A DNA stretch of 64,000 nt from Anabaena sp. WA102 (lineage in GTDB: Bacteria > Cyanobacteriota > Cyanobacteriia > Cyanobacteriales > Nostocaceae), in assembly GCF_001277295.1 (NCBI RefSeq), contig NZ_CP011456.1:2852001-2916000 (forward strand). Reading direction: 5' to 3'. Both the position numbers and the translations under genes were made by a program. Positions 1 to 8,165 of the stretch are shown one piece after another. How positions within the stretch are numbered: the first letter of the stretch is position 1; each line of letters starts with the position of its first letter. The notes under the pieces were generated by a model, which ran no database searches, was not told where the DNA came from, and was given only the letters and a program-made list of their open reading frames with translations.

Positions 1-19
1 AAGAGTGTTCGTTTCCGAC

Positions 20-125
20 CTGTTCCCTTCTCTCGTGCTACGCACATTAGTCAGGGAACTGTCGTCAACTCACGCGCCATTCATCCCACGCTCCTAAGAG
101 CGAGCGTGGGGCTTCTGTCGGGAAA
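20..125 (-). repeat. IS200/IS605-like right-end hairpin remnant
   Basis: A 9-bp perfect hairpin (CCCACGCTC at 85-93 with GAGCGTGGG at 102-110) is preceded on the minus strand by AGAAGCC and followed by ATGAAT. The same arrangement (AGAAGCC, hairpin, ATGAAT) occurs near 42190-42235, and a GAGAAGCC-hairpin end is fused to a tnpB remnant near 35100-35200. I infer a solo transposon end of the tnpB-carrying type. No transposase is left. The rest of 1-254 holds no gene that I can see. Confidence 0.45.
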
Positions 126-254
126 GCTAAAATAATTAGGGCTTTATTCTCAAAAAACTGGATAATTCGGGCAGAATCCAAACAAAGTTATTATGAATAG
201 TGTATAGAAAACCGGACTTGTACTAGCTTCGGTCTCAATAGCAAAGGTTTAGAG

Positions 255-1730
255 ATGTTTACTTCATCGGAAACTCCTATAATTGCAGCCATTGTGCTGA
301 TAGCGTCCGGCATTTTAGGCTGGGGCTTTTATCGTGCCAGACCTTTTGGTAAACTAGGCATCCTCGCCTGGTTACAATCTGTTGTCTTAATGACTCCCTG
401 GCTTTTGTTCTTTGGATTATTTGCCGCTGGGATTTATATCAATATTGTTGGTATCTTGTTCTTGGTGGTAGCTTCCGCTGGATTGTATATTTTCCTGGGT
501 AGAAAATTACGGGAAGCCGGTCAAGATGCTATTCTCAAGCAACGGGCAACGGACAGACTTGCAGCCCAAGGTGATAAAGACAGTTCCGTTGCAGTATCAG
601 AACTGCAATTAGAACCAACACCCATACCCGAAGCAGATTTAAGTCTGATTAGAGGTATTTTCGGCATTGACACATTTTTTGCCACAGAAACTATTCCCTA
701 CCAAGAAGGAGTGGTTTTTAAAGGCAATTTGCGGGGAGAACCAGAAGCGGTTCATAACCGACTAACAAAAAGTTTACAGGAACGCTTAGAAGATAAATAT
801 CGCCTATTTTTGGTAGAAAATACTGACGGCAAACCTGTCATAATTATTCTCCCTAGCCGCACTGACCCCCAACGCGCCCAATTGGCACAAAAAGCTTTTG
901 CAGTGATTTTGTTCATTGCAACTATCGCTACTAGCTTAGAGGTGGGGGGTATATTACAGAATTTCGATTTATTTAGTAACCCGGAACGCTTTGCAGAAGC
1001 TTTACCTATTGCTTTGGGTTTATCGGTAATTTTGATCTCTCACGAAGTTGGACATTGGTTGTTAGCGCGTCGTCACCAAGTTAAATTAAGTTGGCCGTTC
1101 TTTTTACCAGCGGTGCAAATTGGTTCTTTTGGGGCAATTACTAGGTTTGAATCCCTTGTCCCTAGCCGTAAAGCCTTATTTGATATTGCTTTGGCAGGAC
1201 CCGCTTTTGGGGGGATTACTTCTTTGTTATTACTGGTGATAGGGTTGCTACTTTCTCACCCAGGGAGTTTATTCCAATTACCCAATCAGTTTTTCCAAGG
1301 TTCAATTTTAGTCGGTAGTTTGGCACGGGTTGTCCTTGGTTCGGCTTTACAATCTCCGGTGGTGAATATTCATCCTTTGGTAATTATTGGTTGGTTGGGA
1401 TTAGTTATCACTGCGTTGAATTTAATGCCCGCTGGACAACTAGACGGGGGGCGAATTGTCCAAGCGATTTATGGACGCAAAACCGCAGGAAGAACCACTT
1501 TTGCCACGATAGTTTTACTGGCTATCGTATCATTAGGTAATCCTTTGGCGATGTATTGGGCAATTGTGATTTTGTTTTTACAACGCGATTTAGAGCGCCC
1601 CAGTTTGAATGAAATTAGTGAACCAGATGATGCTAGGGCGGCTTTATGTCTTTTGGCGTTGTTTTTGATGATTGCTACTCTTTTACCTTTAACTCCGGCT
1701 TTGGCTGGGCGCTTGGGTATCGGTAGTTAG
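255..1730 (+). CDS. Site-2 protease family (M50, EGY-like) membrane metalloprotease
   Basis: A 491-aa polytopic membrane protein. Two hydrophobic segments lie in the first ~85 residues, then a soluble stretch (about 90-210), then the protease core. HEVGH at residues 263-267 supplies the zinc ligands and catalytic Glu. NLMPAGQLDGG at 389-399 holds the third ligand (Asp397), the usual second motif of site-2 proteases. The N-terminal soluble region before HExxH resembles the cyanobacterial/plastid EGY subgroup. It should cleave substrates within the membrane; the substrate cannot be read from the sequence. It is monocistronic, and the ATG at 255 follows GGTTTAGAG. A degenerate MITE begins 8 bp after the stop. 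Confidence 0.9.
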   Translation: MFTSSETPIIAAIVLIASGILGWGFYRARPFGKLGILAWLQSVVLMTPWLLFFGLFAAGIYINIVGILFLVVASAGLYIFLGRKLREAGQDAILKQRATDRLAAQGDKDSSVAVSELQLEPTPIPEADLSLIRGIFGIDTFFATETIPYQEGVVFKGNLRGEPEAVHNRLTKSLQERLEDKYRLFLVENTDGKPVIIILPSRTDPQRAQLAQKAFAVILFIATIATSLEVGGILQNFDLFSNPERFAEALPIALGLSVILISHEVGHWLLARRHQVKLSWPFFLPAVQIGSFGAITRFESLVPSRKALFDIALAGPAFGGITSLLLLVIGLLLSHPGSLFQLPNQFFQGSILVGSLARVVLGSALQSPVVNIHPLVIIGWLGLVITALNLMPAGQLDGGRIVQAIYGRKTAGRTTFATIVLLAIVSLGNPLAMYWAIVILFLQRDLERPSLNEISEPDDARAALCLLALFLMIATLLPLTPALAGRLGIGS

Positions 1731-1737
1731 GAATTTT

Positions 1738-1821
1738 GGCGTTGCTGATTGAAATAATATATCTCACGCAAAGGCGCAAAGGCGCAAAGGTTGAATTTAT
1801 TAATTTCAATTCGGCAATGTC
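1738..1821. repeat. MITE-like element, GGCGTTGCTGA family (degenerate copy)
   Basis: The left end GGCGTTGCTGATTGAAAT and the reverse complement of the right end (GACATTGCCGAATTGAAAT) form an imperfect terminal inverted repeat. The core carries GCGCAAAGG tandem units. It shares its left terminus with the better preserved copy at 61286-61396. Confidence 0.6.
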
Positions 1822-1853
1822 AGATTTTTTAGGGTTTCCAATTTGCTAATAGG

Positions 1854-2045
1854 TTGTAAGCATTCAGCCGTCAGCGAACAGTGATCAGCATTCTGAATAT
1901 TACAGCAAATTGTCATCAAACCTGGAACAAGAACCCCACCCCCAACCCCCTCCCCGCAAGCGATGAGGGGGCTAGGATGTACACCCCTAAAATGTGGTTT
2001 TAGCTGACTGCTGACTGCTGACCACTGATAGCTGAATGCTTACAA
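1854..2045. repeat. Inverted-repeat element (TTGTAAGCATTCAGC termini)
   Basis: The 15-bp terminus TTGTAAGCATTCAGC at 1854-1868 is perfectly inverted at 2031-2045. Inside are a 48-bp repeat (1927-1974; second copy at 22943-22990) and GCTGACT heptamers near 2003-2020. The right terminus overlaps the stop codon of the downstream minus-strand gene (2040-2042), so the element supplies that gene's end. Confidence 0.7.
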
Positions 2046-3242
2046 TAGGTTGGGGTAATTGGTGGGTGTGGGGAAGATTTTTTGCCATGTTTGTTGGCGT
2101 TGTTGGGGTTTTTCTTGGCTCATGTTCCAGAGGGTTTCGTAGAAGAAGAAGGAAACGCCGGCAAATTTTCGCTCTCGCACTTTTTCTATTTGGGTTTTGA
2201 TTTGTTCCATTGAAATTGAGCGATTTTTTAACCCACTTAAAATGCCAATGCTGACGGGAATATGAGTTTGGGCTTGTTTGACTTCTGGATATTCTAATTC
2301 GTTGATAAAAACGTTTAAATCATTGCGATAAATCTGTATAACTAGGTCTTCAACTATTCCCATTCTTTCCCATTTCTGCCAATCCGCTAGGAAGTATTCG
2401 TAGGAAAAACGCTGGGGATTAGGAGCAACGGAAACGATACAATCTTTTTTATTAGCTTTAATTACTGTAAATACCCGTTTCATAAAGTCGGTAATTTTGT
2501 TCGCTCTCCAATTTACCCATTCTGGATCTTTGAAGTCTGTGGGAGGAAGTTTTCCTTGGTGTTCTTTTTTGTATAATGCTGTGGTGTAGGCATCATATCC
2601 TAGTTCTGATGGTAATCCGAAATGGTCATCAAATTGAATCCCGTCAATGTCATAGTTTTTGACTATTTCTACTATCAAATCTTGGATAAATTGTTGCACT
2701 TCGGGACGAAAGGGATTTAACCAAACTCGGTTATGTATGCCTTCTTTGACTATTTTTGTGCCATCTCTGCGGTTTGTCAACCAAGTAGGACGATTTTTAG
2801 CGAGAAGTGAATCAGCAGGTGCCATAAAGCCAAATTCAAACCAGGGTATCACTGTTAAACCTTGTTTATGTCCCTCGGTGACTATCTCTTTGAGCATATC
2901 TCGCTTTTGGAGTCCGGGGGTAGGGTCAACTGCTTTACCAATGACTTTGGCTGCGACTTTGCTAGGATAAAGGGTATATCCCCAATTCCAGACGGCGGGA
3001 TAAACGGTATTAAAATTAAATTGCTGTAATGTTCGTAAACTTTGTTTTAGTCTGTTGCTCTCAAATAAAACGTCACTATCAATATTTGTTAACCATACTC
3101 CCCGTAATTCTGTGGATTTAGGAATTTGAGCATTTAGGGGGAATGATAGCATGAGGAAAGCAACCATACTCACGGCCATCATAGCTGCTAAAAATCCCAG
3201 TTTTCTAGTTTGACGTTGCCATTTTAGGAATATTTTTTTCAT
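2040..3242 (-). CDS. GHL10/DUF187-type glycoside hydrolase-like secreted protein
   Basis: A 400-aa protein with a positively charged N-terminus and a hydrophobic segment (about residues 17-38) acting as a signal peptide or anchor. It then has ELRGVWLTNIDSDVLF, typical of the glycosyl-hydrolase-like GHL10 (DUF187) TIM barrel. Acidic residues are visible in IDGIQFDDHFG and WFEFGF. These proteins probably act on envelope polysaccharide; the substrate is unknown. The stop codon lies inside the inverted-repeat element 1854-2045, so the last residues may have been altered by that insertion. Confidence 0.85.
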   Translation of the reverse strand: MKKIFLKWQRQTRKLGFLAAMMAVSMVAFLMLSFPLNAQIPKSTELRGVWLTNIDSDVLFESNRLKQSLRTLQQFNFNTVYPAVWNWGYTLYPSKVAAKVIGKAVDPTPGLQKRDMLKEIVTEGHKQGLTVIPWFEFGFMAPADSLLAKNRPTWLTNRRDGTKIVKEGIHNRVWLNPFRPEVQQFIQDLIVEIVKNYDIDGIQFDDHFGLPSELGYDAYTTALYKKEHQGKLPPTDFKDPEWVNWRANKITDFMKRVFTVIKANKKDCIVSVAPNPQRFSYEYFLADWQKWERMGIVEDLVIQIYRNDLNVFINELEYPEVKQAQTHIPVSIGILSGLKNRSISMEQIKTQIEKVRERKFAGVSFFFYETLWNMSQEKPQQRQQTWQKIFPTPTNYPNLL

Positions 3243-3320
3243 TGGTTATACTATTTTAGATTGTTAAATTTACTGTATTATGCTTTGTAGTGTAATGCAC
3301 CATTCTAAATCTTGACCTAC

Positions 3321-3450
3321 TAAGTAGGTGGACACAATAAAACCAAACTGTGTAAAGAAACGTAAAATCGCTGAAAACTTCTTCACTCTTGCCTCTTGCC
3401 TCTTGCCTTTTGCCTTGCCATAACGACAATTTTCAACGCCAACCTACTTA
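3321..3450 (+). repeat. MITE-A copy 1 (130 bp, TA-flanked)
   Basis: It begins TAAGTAGGT and ends ACCTACTTA, giving a 9-bp terminal inverted repeat that includes the TA dinucleotide. The interior has TTGCCTC heptamers followed by a conserved segment beginning GACAATTTTCAACGCC. Four other copies occur in the window (4892, 38138, 41967, 49285). It lies in the 373-bp gap 3243-3615, which holds no gene that I can see. Confidence 0.9.
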
Positions 3451-3615
3451 CATCGTTATAAGTCTCACAAAAATGCACAATCGGGCTTAAAAAAATGGCG
3501 TGTGATTTGTCTACGCAAATATAGTGTTTATTTATGACCCACAGTTACACAACGAAATACCAATGTATTTCCAAAGAAAATAAGCTAGAATCGGGACGAC
3601 ACGAAAGGACAGTGG

Positions 3616-4068
3616 GTGGAAAATATAAATATGGCAATTACAGTAGAAAAATCACTTAATTTGCAAAATGGTCCTAATTGGCCATCCTTTGAAAAGTTTC
3701 GCACAGAAGGTGGAAAAGCTCTTGAATCTGTAAAAAGTGGGACAGTTGCCACATTAAATACTAAAACTGGACAATACCGCATTCTTGAAGAACAGGATTT
3801 TCAAAGTCTATTAGGTTTAGCTCGTGATGTTGATCGTTTGCGCGGAGGGTTGCGTGTAATATCTCACTCTGTGCGTGTTGTACAAAAACATCGTGATGTT
3901 GAGAGCATTGATTTATTAATAGAAGCAATTGCTATGTTAGGAGGTTTACCTGAACTTCCAACTCGTAATAGTTTCGAGCCTTTAATGCCAGAAGATGGTA
4001 TAGATGTAGATGAGGATGATGAAGTAAATCTCGATCCTACTACAATTAAAAGACCTCTTAATTATTAG
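3616..4068 (+). CDS. Hypothetical protein, acidic C-terminus
   Basis: A 150-aa (GTG 3616) or 145-aa (ATG 3631) protein; AAAGGA at 3603-3608 favours GTG 3616. I do not recognise the family. Residues ~15-60 are mixed, 60-120 look helical, and the tail is very acidic (DGIDVDEDDE). It is convergent with the 230-aa gene at 4146-4838 across a shared hairpin. The pair is bracketed by two direct copies of MITE-A (3321, 4892). A regulator/effector pair is possible but cannot be shown. Confidence 0.65.
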   Translation: MENINMAITVEKSLNLQNGPNWPSFEKFRTEGGKALESVKSGTVATLNTKTGQYRILEEQDFQSLLGLARDVDRLRGGLRVISHSVRVVQKHRDVESIDLLIEAIAMLGGLPELPTRNSFEPLMPEDGIDVDEDDEVNLDPTTIKRPLNY

Positions 4069-4101
4069 AGGTTTACTCATGAGTACAATTCTCATTGATA
4101 G

Positions 4102-4140
4102 ATATTAGGGTCGTTATCAAGTTATCAATGACCCTAATAT
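4102..4140. terminator. Bidirectional hairpin between convergent genes
   Basis: ATATTAGGGTC at 4102-4112 pairs perfectly with GACCCTAATAT at 4130-4140. It sits between two convergent stop codons. T-runs are weak, so terminator function is inferred from position. Confidence 0.65.
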
Positions 4141-4145
4141 TATTA

Positions 4146-4838
4146 CTATATAGATGACCGCATTTTTACTTCATCTTCACCAGCACGAACTAGAATTGAG
4201 CGAACCATTGAGCCAAAAATACGCCATCCTACTAGACTTAAACTTGCGTGTCGTTGCGCTAACAGCAAATCATCTAAATGTATTTGTACTATTCCATCAA
4301 ATAGTAATGAATTTCCAACTATATCAGATGAATCATCCGCAAAGGGTGGAAGATACATCCGCTGTGTGGATGTAAACTGTAACAATTGCGAAAGAGTTGT
4401 TTTGGCTTCTGAATTTTGATTACTTATGGGTTGAACGCGCAGTAATGCTGCATATTTGCGTCTATCTTTCACGAGATCGCAAGTAGAACTAGCTATTGCA
4501 AACTTGGTATTTTCAATACGCTCTCCTAGAAAGTAAGCTGCATTTGTACTTACGATGTCACCTTGTAAAAGTGTAAAGGAGTCTTTTTCTGGATCTGCCA
4601 AACCCCTTGCAACAACATCCTGATAATAAATTGGCTCACGAATAAGTGCCTGATTAAATACATCTTGACGATATTTTGTCTTCTTGAGATTTTTAGAAAA
4701 TTGTTGGATAGTTTTAATAGCCTGATCATCATGAGAATAATTTTGTAAATATCTTTCTAGTTCTGGTAAATCTTTTGGTATGTTTGTTTCTGCTTCTGAA
4801 AGCAATTCATTTTGACTATTATTTGTAGTTTGATTCAT
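4146..4838 (-). CDS. Hypothetical protein, 230 aa
   Basis: I do not recognise this family. The N-terminal ~45 residues are polar and probably disordered; residues 45-80 look helical. The middle part (LLQGDIVSTNAAYF, FAIASSTCDLVKDRRKYAALLRVQP) looks like a beta-rich fold. There is no signal peptide or membrane segment. It is convergent with the 150-aa gene at 3616-4068, and the ATG at 4838 is followed by polar NQTTNNSQN. A MITE-A copy lies 54 bp upstream of its start. Confidence 0.65.
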   Translation of the reverse strand: MNQTTNNSQNELLSEAETNIPKDLPELERYLQNYSHDDQAIKTIQQFSKNLKKTKYRQDVFNQALIREPIYYQDVVARGLADPEKDSFTLLQGDIVSTNAAYFLGERIENTKFAIASSTCDLVKDRRKYAALLRVQPISNQNSEAKTTLSQLLQFTSTQRMYLPPFADDSSDIVGNSLLFDGIVQIHLDDLLLAQRHASLSLVGWRIFGSMVRSILVRAGEDEVKMRSSI

Positions 4839-4891
4839 ATTTTTATATTTAGAGATTTCTACGGTATAAAATCATCTTCTATATCCTATCA

Positions 4892-5000
4892 TAAGTAGGT
4901 GAACACAATAAAACCAATCTGTGTAAAGAAAAGTAAAATCGCCCAAACCCTCTTGCCTCTTGCCTTGCTATAACGACAATTTTCAACGCCAACCTACTTA
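4892..5000 (+). repeat. MITE-A copy 2 (109 bp, three heptamers shorter)
   Basis: It has the same termini (TAAGTAGGT...ACCTACTTA) and the same orientation as copy 1. It is 21 bp shorter than the four 130-bp copies, and the missing block corresponds to three TCTTGCC-type heptamers. Confidence 0.9.
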
Positions 5001-5049
5001 GACAGAGTAATTTATGGTAAATTCCAGAAGAAATTGACAATTAAGTATT

Positions 5050-6282
5050 TCAAACCCATGCAAGTGGGTTTTGCTTAAAAAAATCAAACAAATAATGCGC
5101 CATTTCTAACTTAGAACAAGCTGGAATTTCTACCTCTCTTCCTTCTTTATCTAAAAACACCGCTTGATTATTATCACTCCCAAAACCACTATCAACTTTA
5201 TCAATAGGATTCGCTACAATTGCGTCTAATTTCTTTCTTTGCAATTTCTCTTTTGCAGGAGTAATAATATCCCCAGTTTGTGCTGCAAAACCAATTAAAT
5301 ATTGATGGGGTTGTTTACGATTTCCCAGTTCAGCGACAATATCTGGTACTGCTGCTAGGGGAAGATTTTCGGGGAGCGATCGCTTGGGCAATTTTTCGCT
5401 ACTATAATCTTTAGGCTTTACATCTGCAACTGCGGCTGACATGATAATGATATCTGCATTGGCTAAATGCTTGAACATCACCTGCTGCATTTCCTCTGCA
5501 CTCACAACCGCAATTGCTTCTACTCCCAAAGGTACATCCCAATTCGCCGGACAATGGACTAATATTACCTTTGCGCCTCGGTGCAGTGCTGCCTGTGCCA
5601 ATGCTAAACCCATTTTACCAGTTGAGGGATTGCCAATAAATCGCACCGGATCTAAATATTCTCGCGTTCCCCCAGCACTGATTAAAACCTGTTTCCCAGC
5701 TAAATCTCTGTTTCCTTGGGTGTGTAATAAAGATTGAATATAAACAAATATTTCTGCCGCTTCTGCCATTCTACCAGCACCAATGCGATCGCAAGCCAAC
5801 AACCCAGAACCAGTTTCCATACCATAAAATCTGCTATCTGTCAATAGCTGCTGCCAATTTCTTTGTACTGCTACCTGTTCCCACATATCTGTATTCATAG
5901 CTGGTGCTAACAACACGGGACAAGTAGAAGCGAGAACAGTATTTGTTAATAAGTTATCTGCCATACCATAAGCTAACTTAGCCAAAGTGTTAGCAGTTAA
6001 AGGCGCAATTACAATTAAATCAGCCCATTCACCCAATTCGATATGTAATGGACGAGAATAAATTGGTTGCCAAAAATCATCATCTATATAAGCTTGATGA
6101 CGGGATAGAGTGGCTAAAGTTAAAGGAGTAATAAATTCTTGGGCAGATTTAGTGAGAATTACTCGCACTTCTACCCCAGATTTAAACAGTGTTGAAACCA
6201 ATTCACAAACTTTATAGGCGGCAATACCACCGCCTATAGCAATTAGGACTCTTTTTGATTGGGTATTTATAGATGATGGCAT
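5050..6282 (-). CDS. coaBC: Bifunctional phosphopantothenoylcysteine decarboxylase / phosphopantothenate-cysteine ligase
   Basis: A 410-aa cytoplasmic enzyme of coenzyme A synthesis. The N-terminal flavoprotein half (about 8-185) starts KRVLIAIGGGIAAYK and contains SRPLHIELGEWAD and PAMNTDMW, which hold the active-site His and substrate-binding Asn. The C-terminal CoaB half has ISAGGTREYLDPVRFIGN and AAVADVKP. Its ATG (6282-6280) overlaps the stop of the preceding gene by one base (TAATG), so it is probably translationally coupled to the DUF262/ATPase operon, an unusual setting for a housekeeping gene. Whether it has its own promoter inside the upstream gene cannot be read. Confidence 0.97.
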   Translation of the reverse strand: MPSSINTQSKRVLIAIGGGIAAYKVCELVSTLFKSGVEVRVILTKSAQEFITPLTLATLSRHQAYIDDDFWQPIYSRPLHIELGEWADLIVIAPLTANTLAKLAYGMADNLLTNTVLASTCPVLLAPAMNTDMWEQVAVQRNWQQLLTDSRFYGMETGSGLLACDRIGAGRMAEAAEIFVYIQSLLHTQGNRDLAGKQVLISAGGTREYLDPVRFIGNPSTGKMGLALAQAALHRGAKVILVHCPANWDVPLGVEAIAVVSAEEMQQVMFKHLANADIIIMSAAVADVKPKDYSSEKLPKRSLPENLPLAAVPDIVAELGNRKQPHQYLIGFAAQTGDIITPAKEKLQRKKLDAIVANPIDKVDSGFGSDNNQAVFLDKEGREVEIPACSKLEMAHYLFDFFKQNPLAWV

Positions 6283-7067
6283 TATCTCTTTATTTTAATT
6301 AGTATTTTAGGAGGAACTTGATTTTCAGTAATCGGAAATCCATGATAGGTAGGATAACCCTGTTCATCAAAAGTATTATCTGAATGAAACACATAGAATT
6401 GATCTGTTTCTTTATGAAATCCATAACGTTTTTCACTATTTTCATTACTATTCCCCACAGAAATATTTAAAACTTTTTGAGCTTCTTTATCTGTTAAATT
6501 CATAGGAGTAGCATTTTCCCAATATCCTTTAGGATCATGTTTAGAATGAAGTTTATAACGAGGATATATTTTTCTAGCTTGTTTAATTTCAGTTAAATTT
6601 TTTATGCTTCTATTTTCTAGCGAACTTGTACCTTCTTGAAATTCAACTTCAATATTTTCTTGAATAAAATCAGGATTGTTTTGTAAACTAATTAATATTC
6701 CTTGAAGTTGAGCAGCACCAGCCAATGAAGTTGATGAAACACATTTTTTTTGATAAAAACATTGACAATCATCTATTAAATTTTGTAAATCTATAAAAGG
6801 ACCTTTACTTAAAAGTCTCAGTAAAATCATTGCGATTTTTTGCTGCTCAGATTTTTTGGATTTAATTGTGGTTAAAATCCATTCATGTACTGTTAAATTT
6901 GCAGATAATTTTTGAGAAGCAAAACTACTATGAGTTTGGATGGGATCACTATTTTGAAGAACACTGATTTGTTGAATAATTTCTAAAATATTTTTCATTA
7001 ATTCATCAGCTTCATAATCATTGGTAGCTTGTGCAATAAAAGCAAGCTCATTAATCAAAAAGTGCAT
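6282..7067 (-). CDS. Unknown protein of the DUF262/ATPase operon; toxin-like C-terminus
   Basis: A 261-aa protein. Residues 1-150 look all-helical with no known motif. The C-terminal ~100 residues (YPRYKLHSKHDPKGYW, NLTDKEAQKVLN, YHGFPITENQVPPKIL) remind me of C-terminal domains at the ends of RHS/polymorphic toxins, which often carry a short YHGYP-type strand near the end. This is a memory-based resemblance and not certain. Its ATG directly follows the ATPase stop (TAAATG), and its stop overlaps coaBC. I infer that it is the effector or a regulatory partner of the operon. Confidence 0.7.
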   Translation of the reverse strand: MHFLINELAFIAQATNDYEADELMKNILEIIQQISVLQNSDPIQTHSSFASQKLSANLTVHEWILTTIKSKKSEQQKIAMILLRLLSKGPFIDLQNLIDDCQCFYQKKCVSSTSLAGAAQLQGILISLQNNPDFIQENIEVEFQEGTSSLENRSIKNLTEIKQARKIYPRYKLHSKHDPKGYWENATPMNLTDKEAQKVLNISVGNSNENSEKRYGFHKETDQFYVFHSDNTFDEQGYPTYHGFPITENQVPPKILIKIKR

Positions 7068-8165
7068 TTATAATAACTCCATTAAATCCTTCTCAGCTTG
7101 ATCAAAAAAACCATCCGGCCATTTATCAATTCCTCCATCTGGATAAATTCGAGGTGTAATGATCTCTGTTATTGGTTGTCCTTTTTGTAGATATCTTTCA
7201 AAGTAGTTAATTTGCACTTTTTCAGCATCAAGTTTCTTATATTTTACTGCTTTACGAATACCATTGAGAACATGATCGCTATGAGTTTCTAAGATTATTT
7301 GAATACCACAACTTGCTGCTAAAGCAATTAATTCTCCCATCTTAGATTGTCCTCTAGGATGAAGATGAGCTTCTGGGTTCTCTAACAAAATCAATGTGTC
7401 TGAAGTAGCAGATAATATAGCGACAATAATTGGTAAAGTGTAGGTAATTCCAAAACCTACGTTAGTTGAACGATAGGAATTGTTATCTTCATAATAATAC
7501 TGTAAATTTACTACATCCATTGCTGAATGTAATTCTATATCAATTCCTGTTCCAGGACTAATTTCGCCAAGCCAAGCTTCTACTTGATTTCCTAACTGAT
7601 GAGACTTTATTGATTCATGTGATAGTTCACTATTTGGAATTATTTTACCTTCATTTATAAACAAAAAATGAGCAGTAAATTCACCTTGACTTCCAACCTG
7701 TTGATGTTGTCTGACTTGAAAATCAGACATTTGGAAATAATTTCTAGGTGCTATTCTTTCTGCTTTTAAATAATGAAATTTATCGGTAAAAAGACTTGAA
7801 TTATAAATTTTTTCATCAATATTTGACAATGAAGATATTTGCATTACATCTGATGGACGATCATAATCAAAAACCCAAGTACCTTGAATGGTATTATCCA
7901 TCACAATTTCCAAAGTCATTGAATCTTCTTTTGCTCTCTTAAATAGAGCATCTTGGGCTGTACCTATAGAAACTAAATCACCATTTAGTGCTAAACCTAC
8001 ATTATCTAATAAATTTTGTTGAGAAGATTGACGAAGTAGTAATAAAGATTGCAGTAAAGAAGATTTACCAGTGCTATTTAATCCAGAAAGTAATGTTAAT
8101 GGTTTTAAAGAAAAAGACTGATTTTCAAATGGTTTAAAATTTTTTAAAGTCAAAGAACTTAACAT
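7068..8165 (-). CDS. AAA/ABC-type ATPase with DUF3696-like C-terminus
   Basis: A 365-aa SMC/RecF-like ATPase without a long coiled coil. Walker A is GLNSTGKSSLLQSLLLLRQ near residue 30. Walker B is LILLENPEAHLHPRGQSKMG near 258, followed by ETHSDHVLNGIRKA with the switch His. The C-terminus WPDGFFDQAEKDLMELL is typical of DUF3696 proteins. Relatives occur in anti-phage systems as sensors or regulators of a partner nuclease or toxin. Its start overlaps the DUF262 gene by 7 bp and its stop abuts the next ATG, so the three proteins are probably made in fixed ratio. Confidence 0.88.
   Translation of the reverse strand: MLSSLTLKNFKPFENQSFSLKPLTLLSGLNSTGKSSLLQSLLLLRQSSQQNLLDNVGLALNGDLVSIGTAQDALFKRAKEDSMTLEIVMDNTIQGTWVFDYDRPSDVMQISSLSNIDEKIYNSSLFTDKFHYLKAERIAPRNYFQMSDFQVRQHQQVGSQGEFTAHFLFINEGKIIPNSELSHESIKSHQLGNQVEAWLGEISPGTGIDIELHSAMDVVNLQYYYEDNNSYRSTNVGFGITYTLPIIVAILSATSDTLILLENPEAHLHPRGQSKMGELIALAASCGIQIILETHSDHVLNGIRKAVKYKKLDAEKVQINYFERYLQKGQPITEIITPRIYPDGGIDKWPDGFFDQAEKDLMELL

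Noticed and set aside
3616..4838. The 150-aa and 230-aa genes as a toxin-antitoxin pair
   Set aside because: They are convergent, not an operon, and neither matches a TA family that I know.
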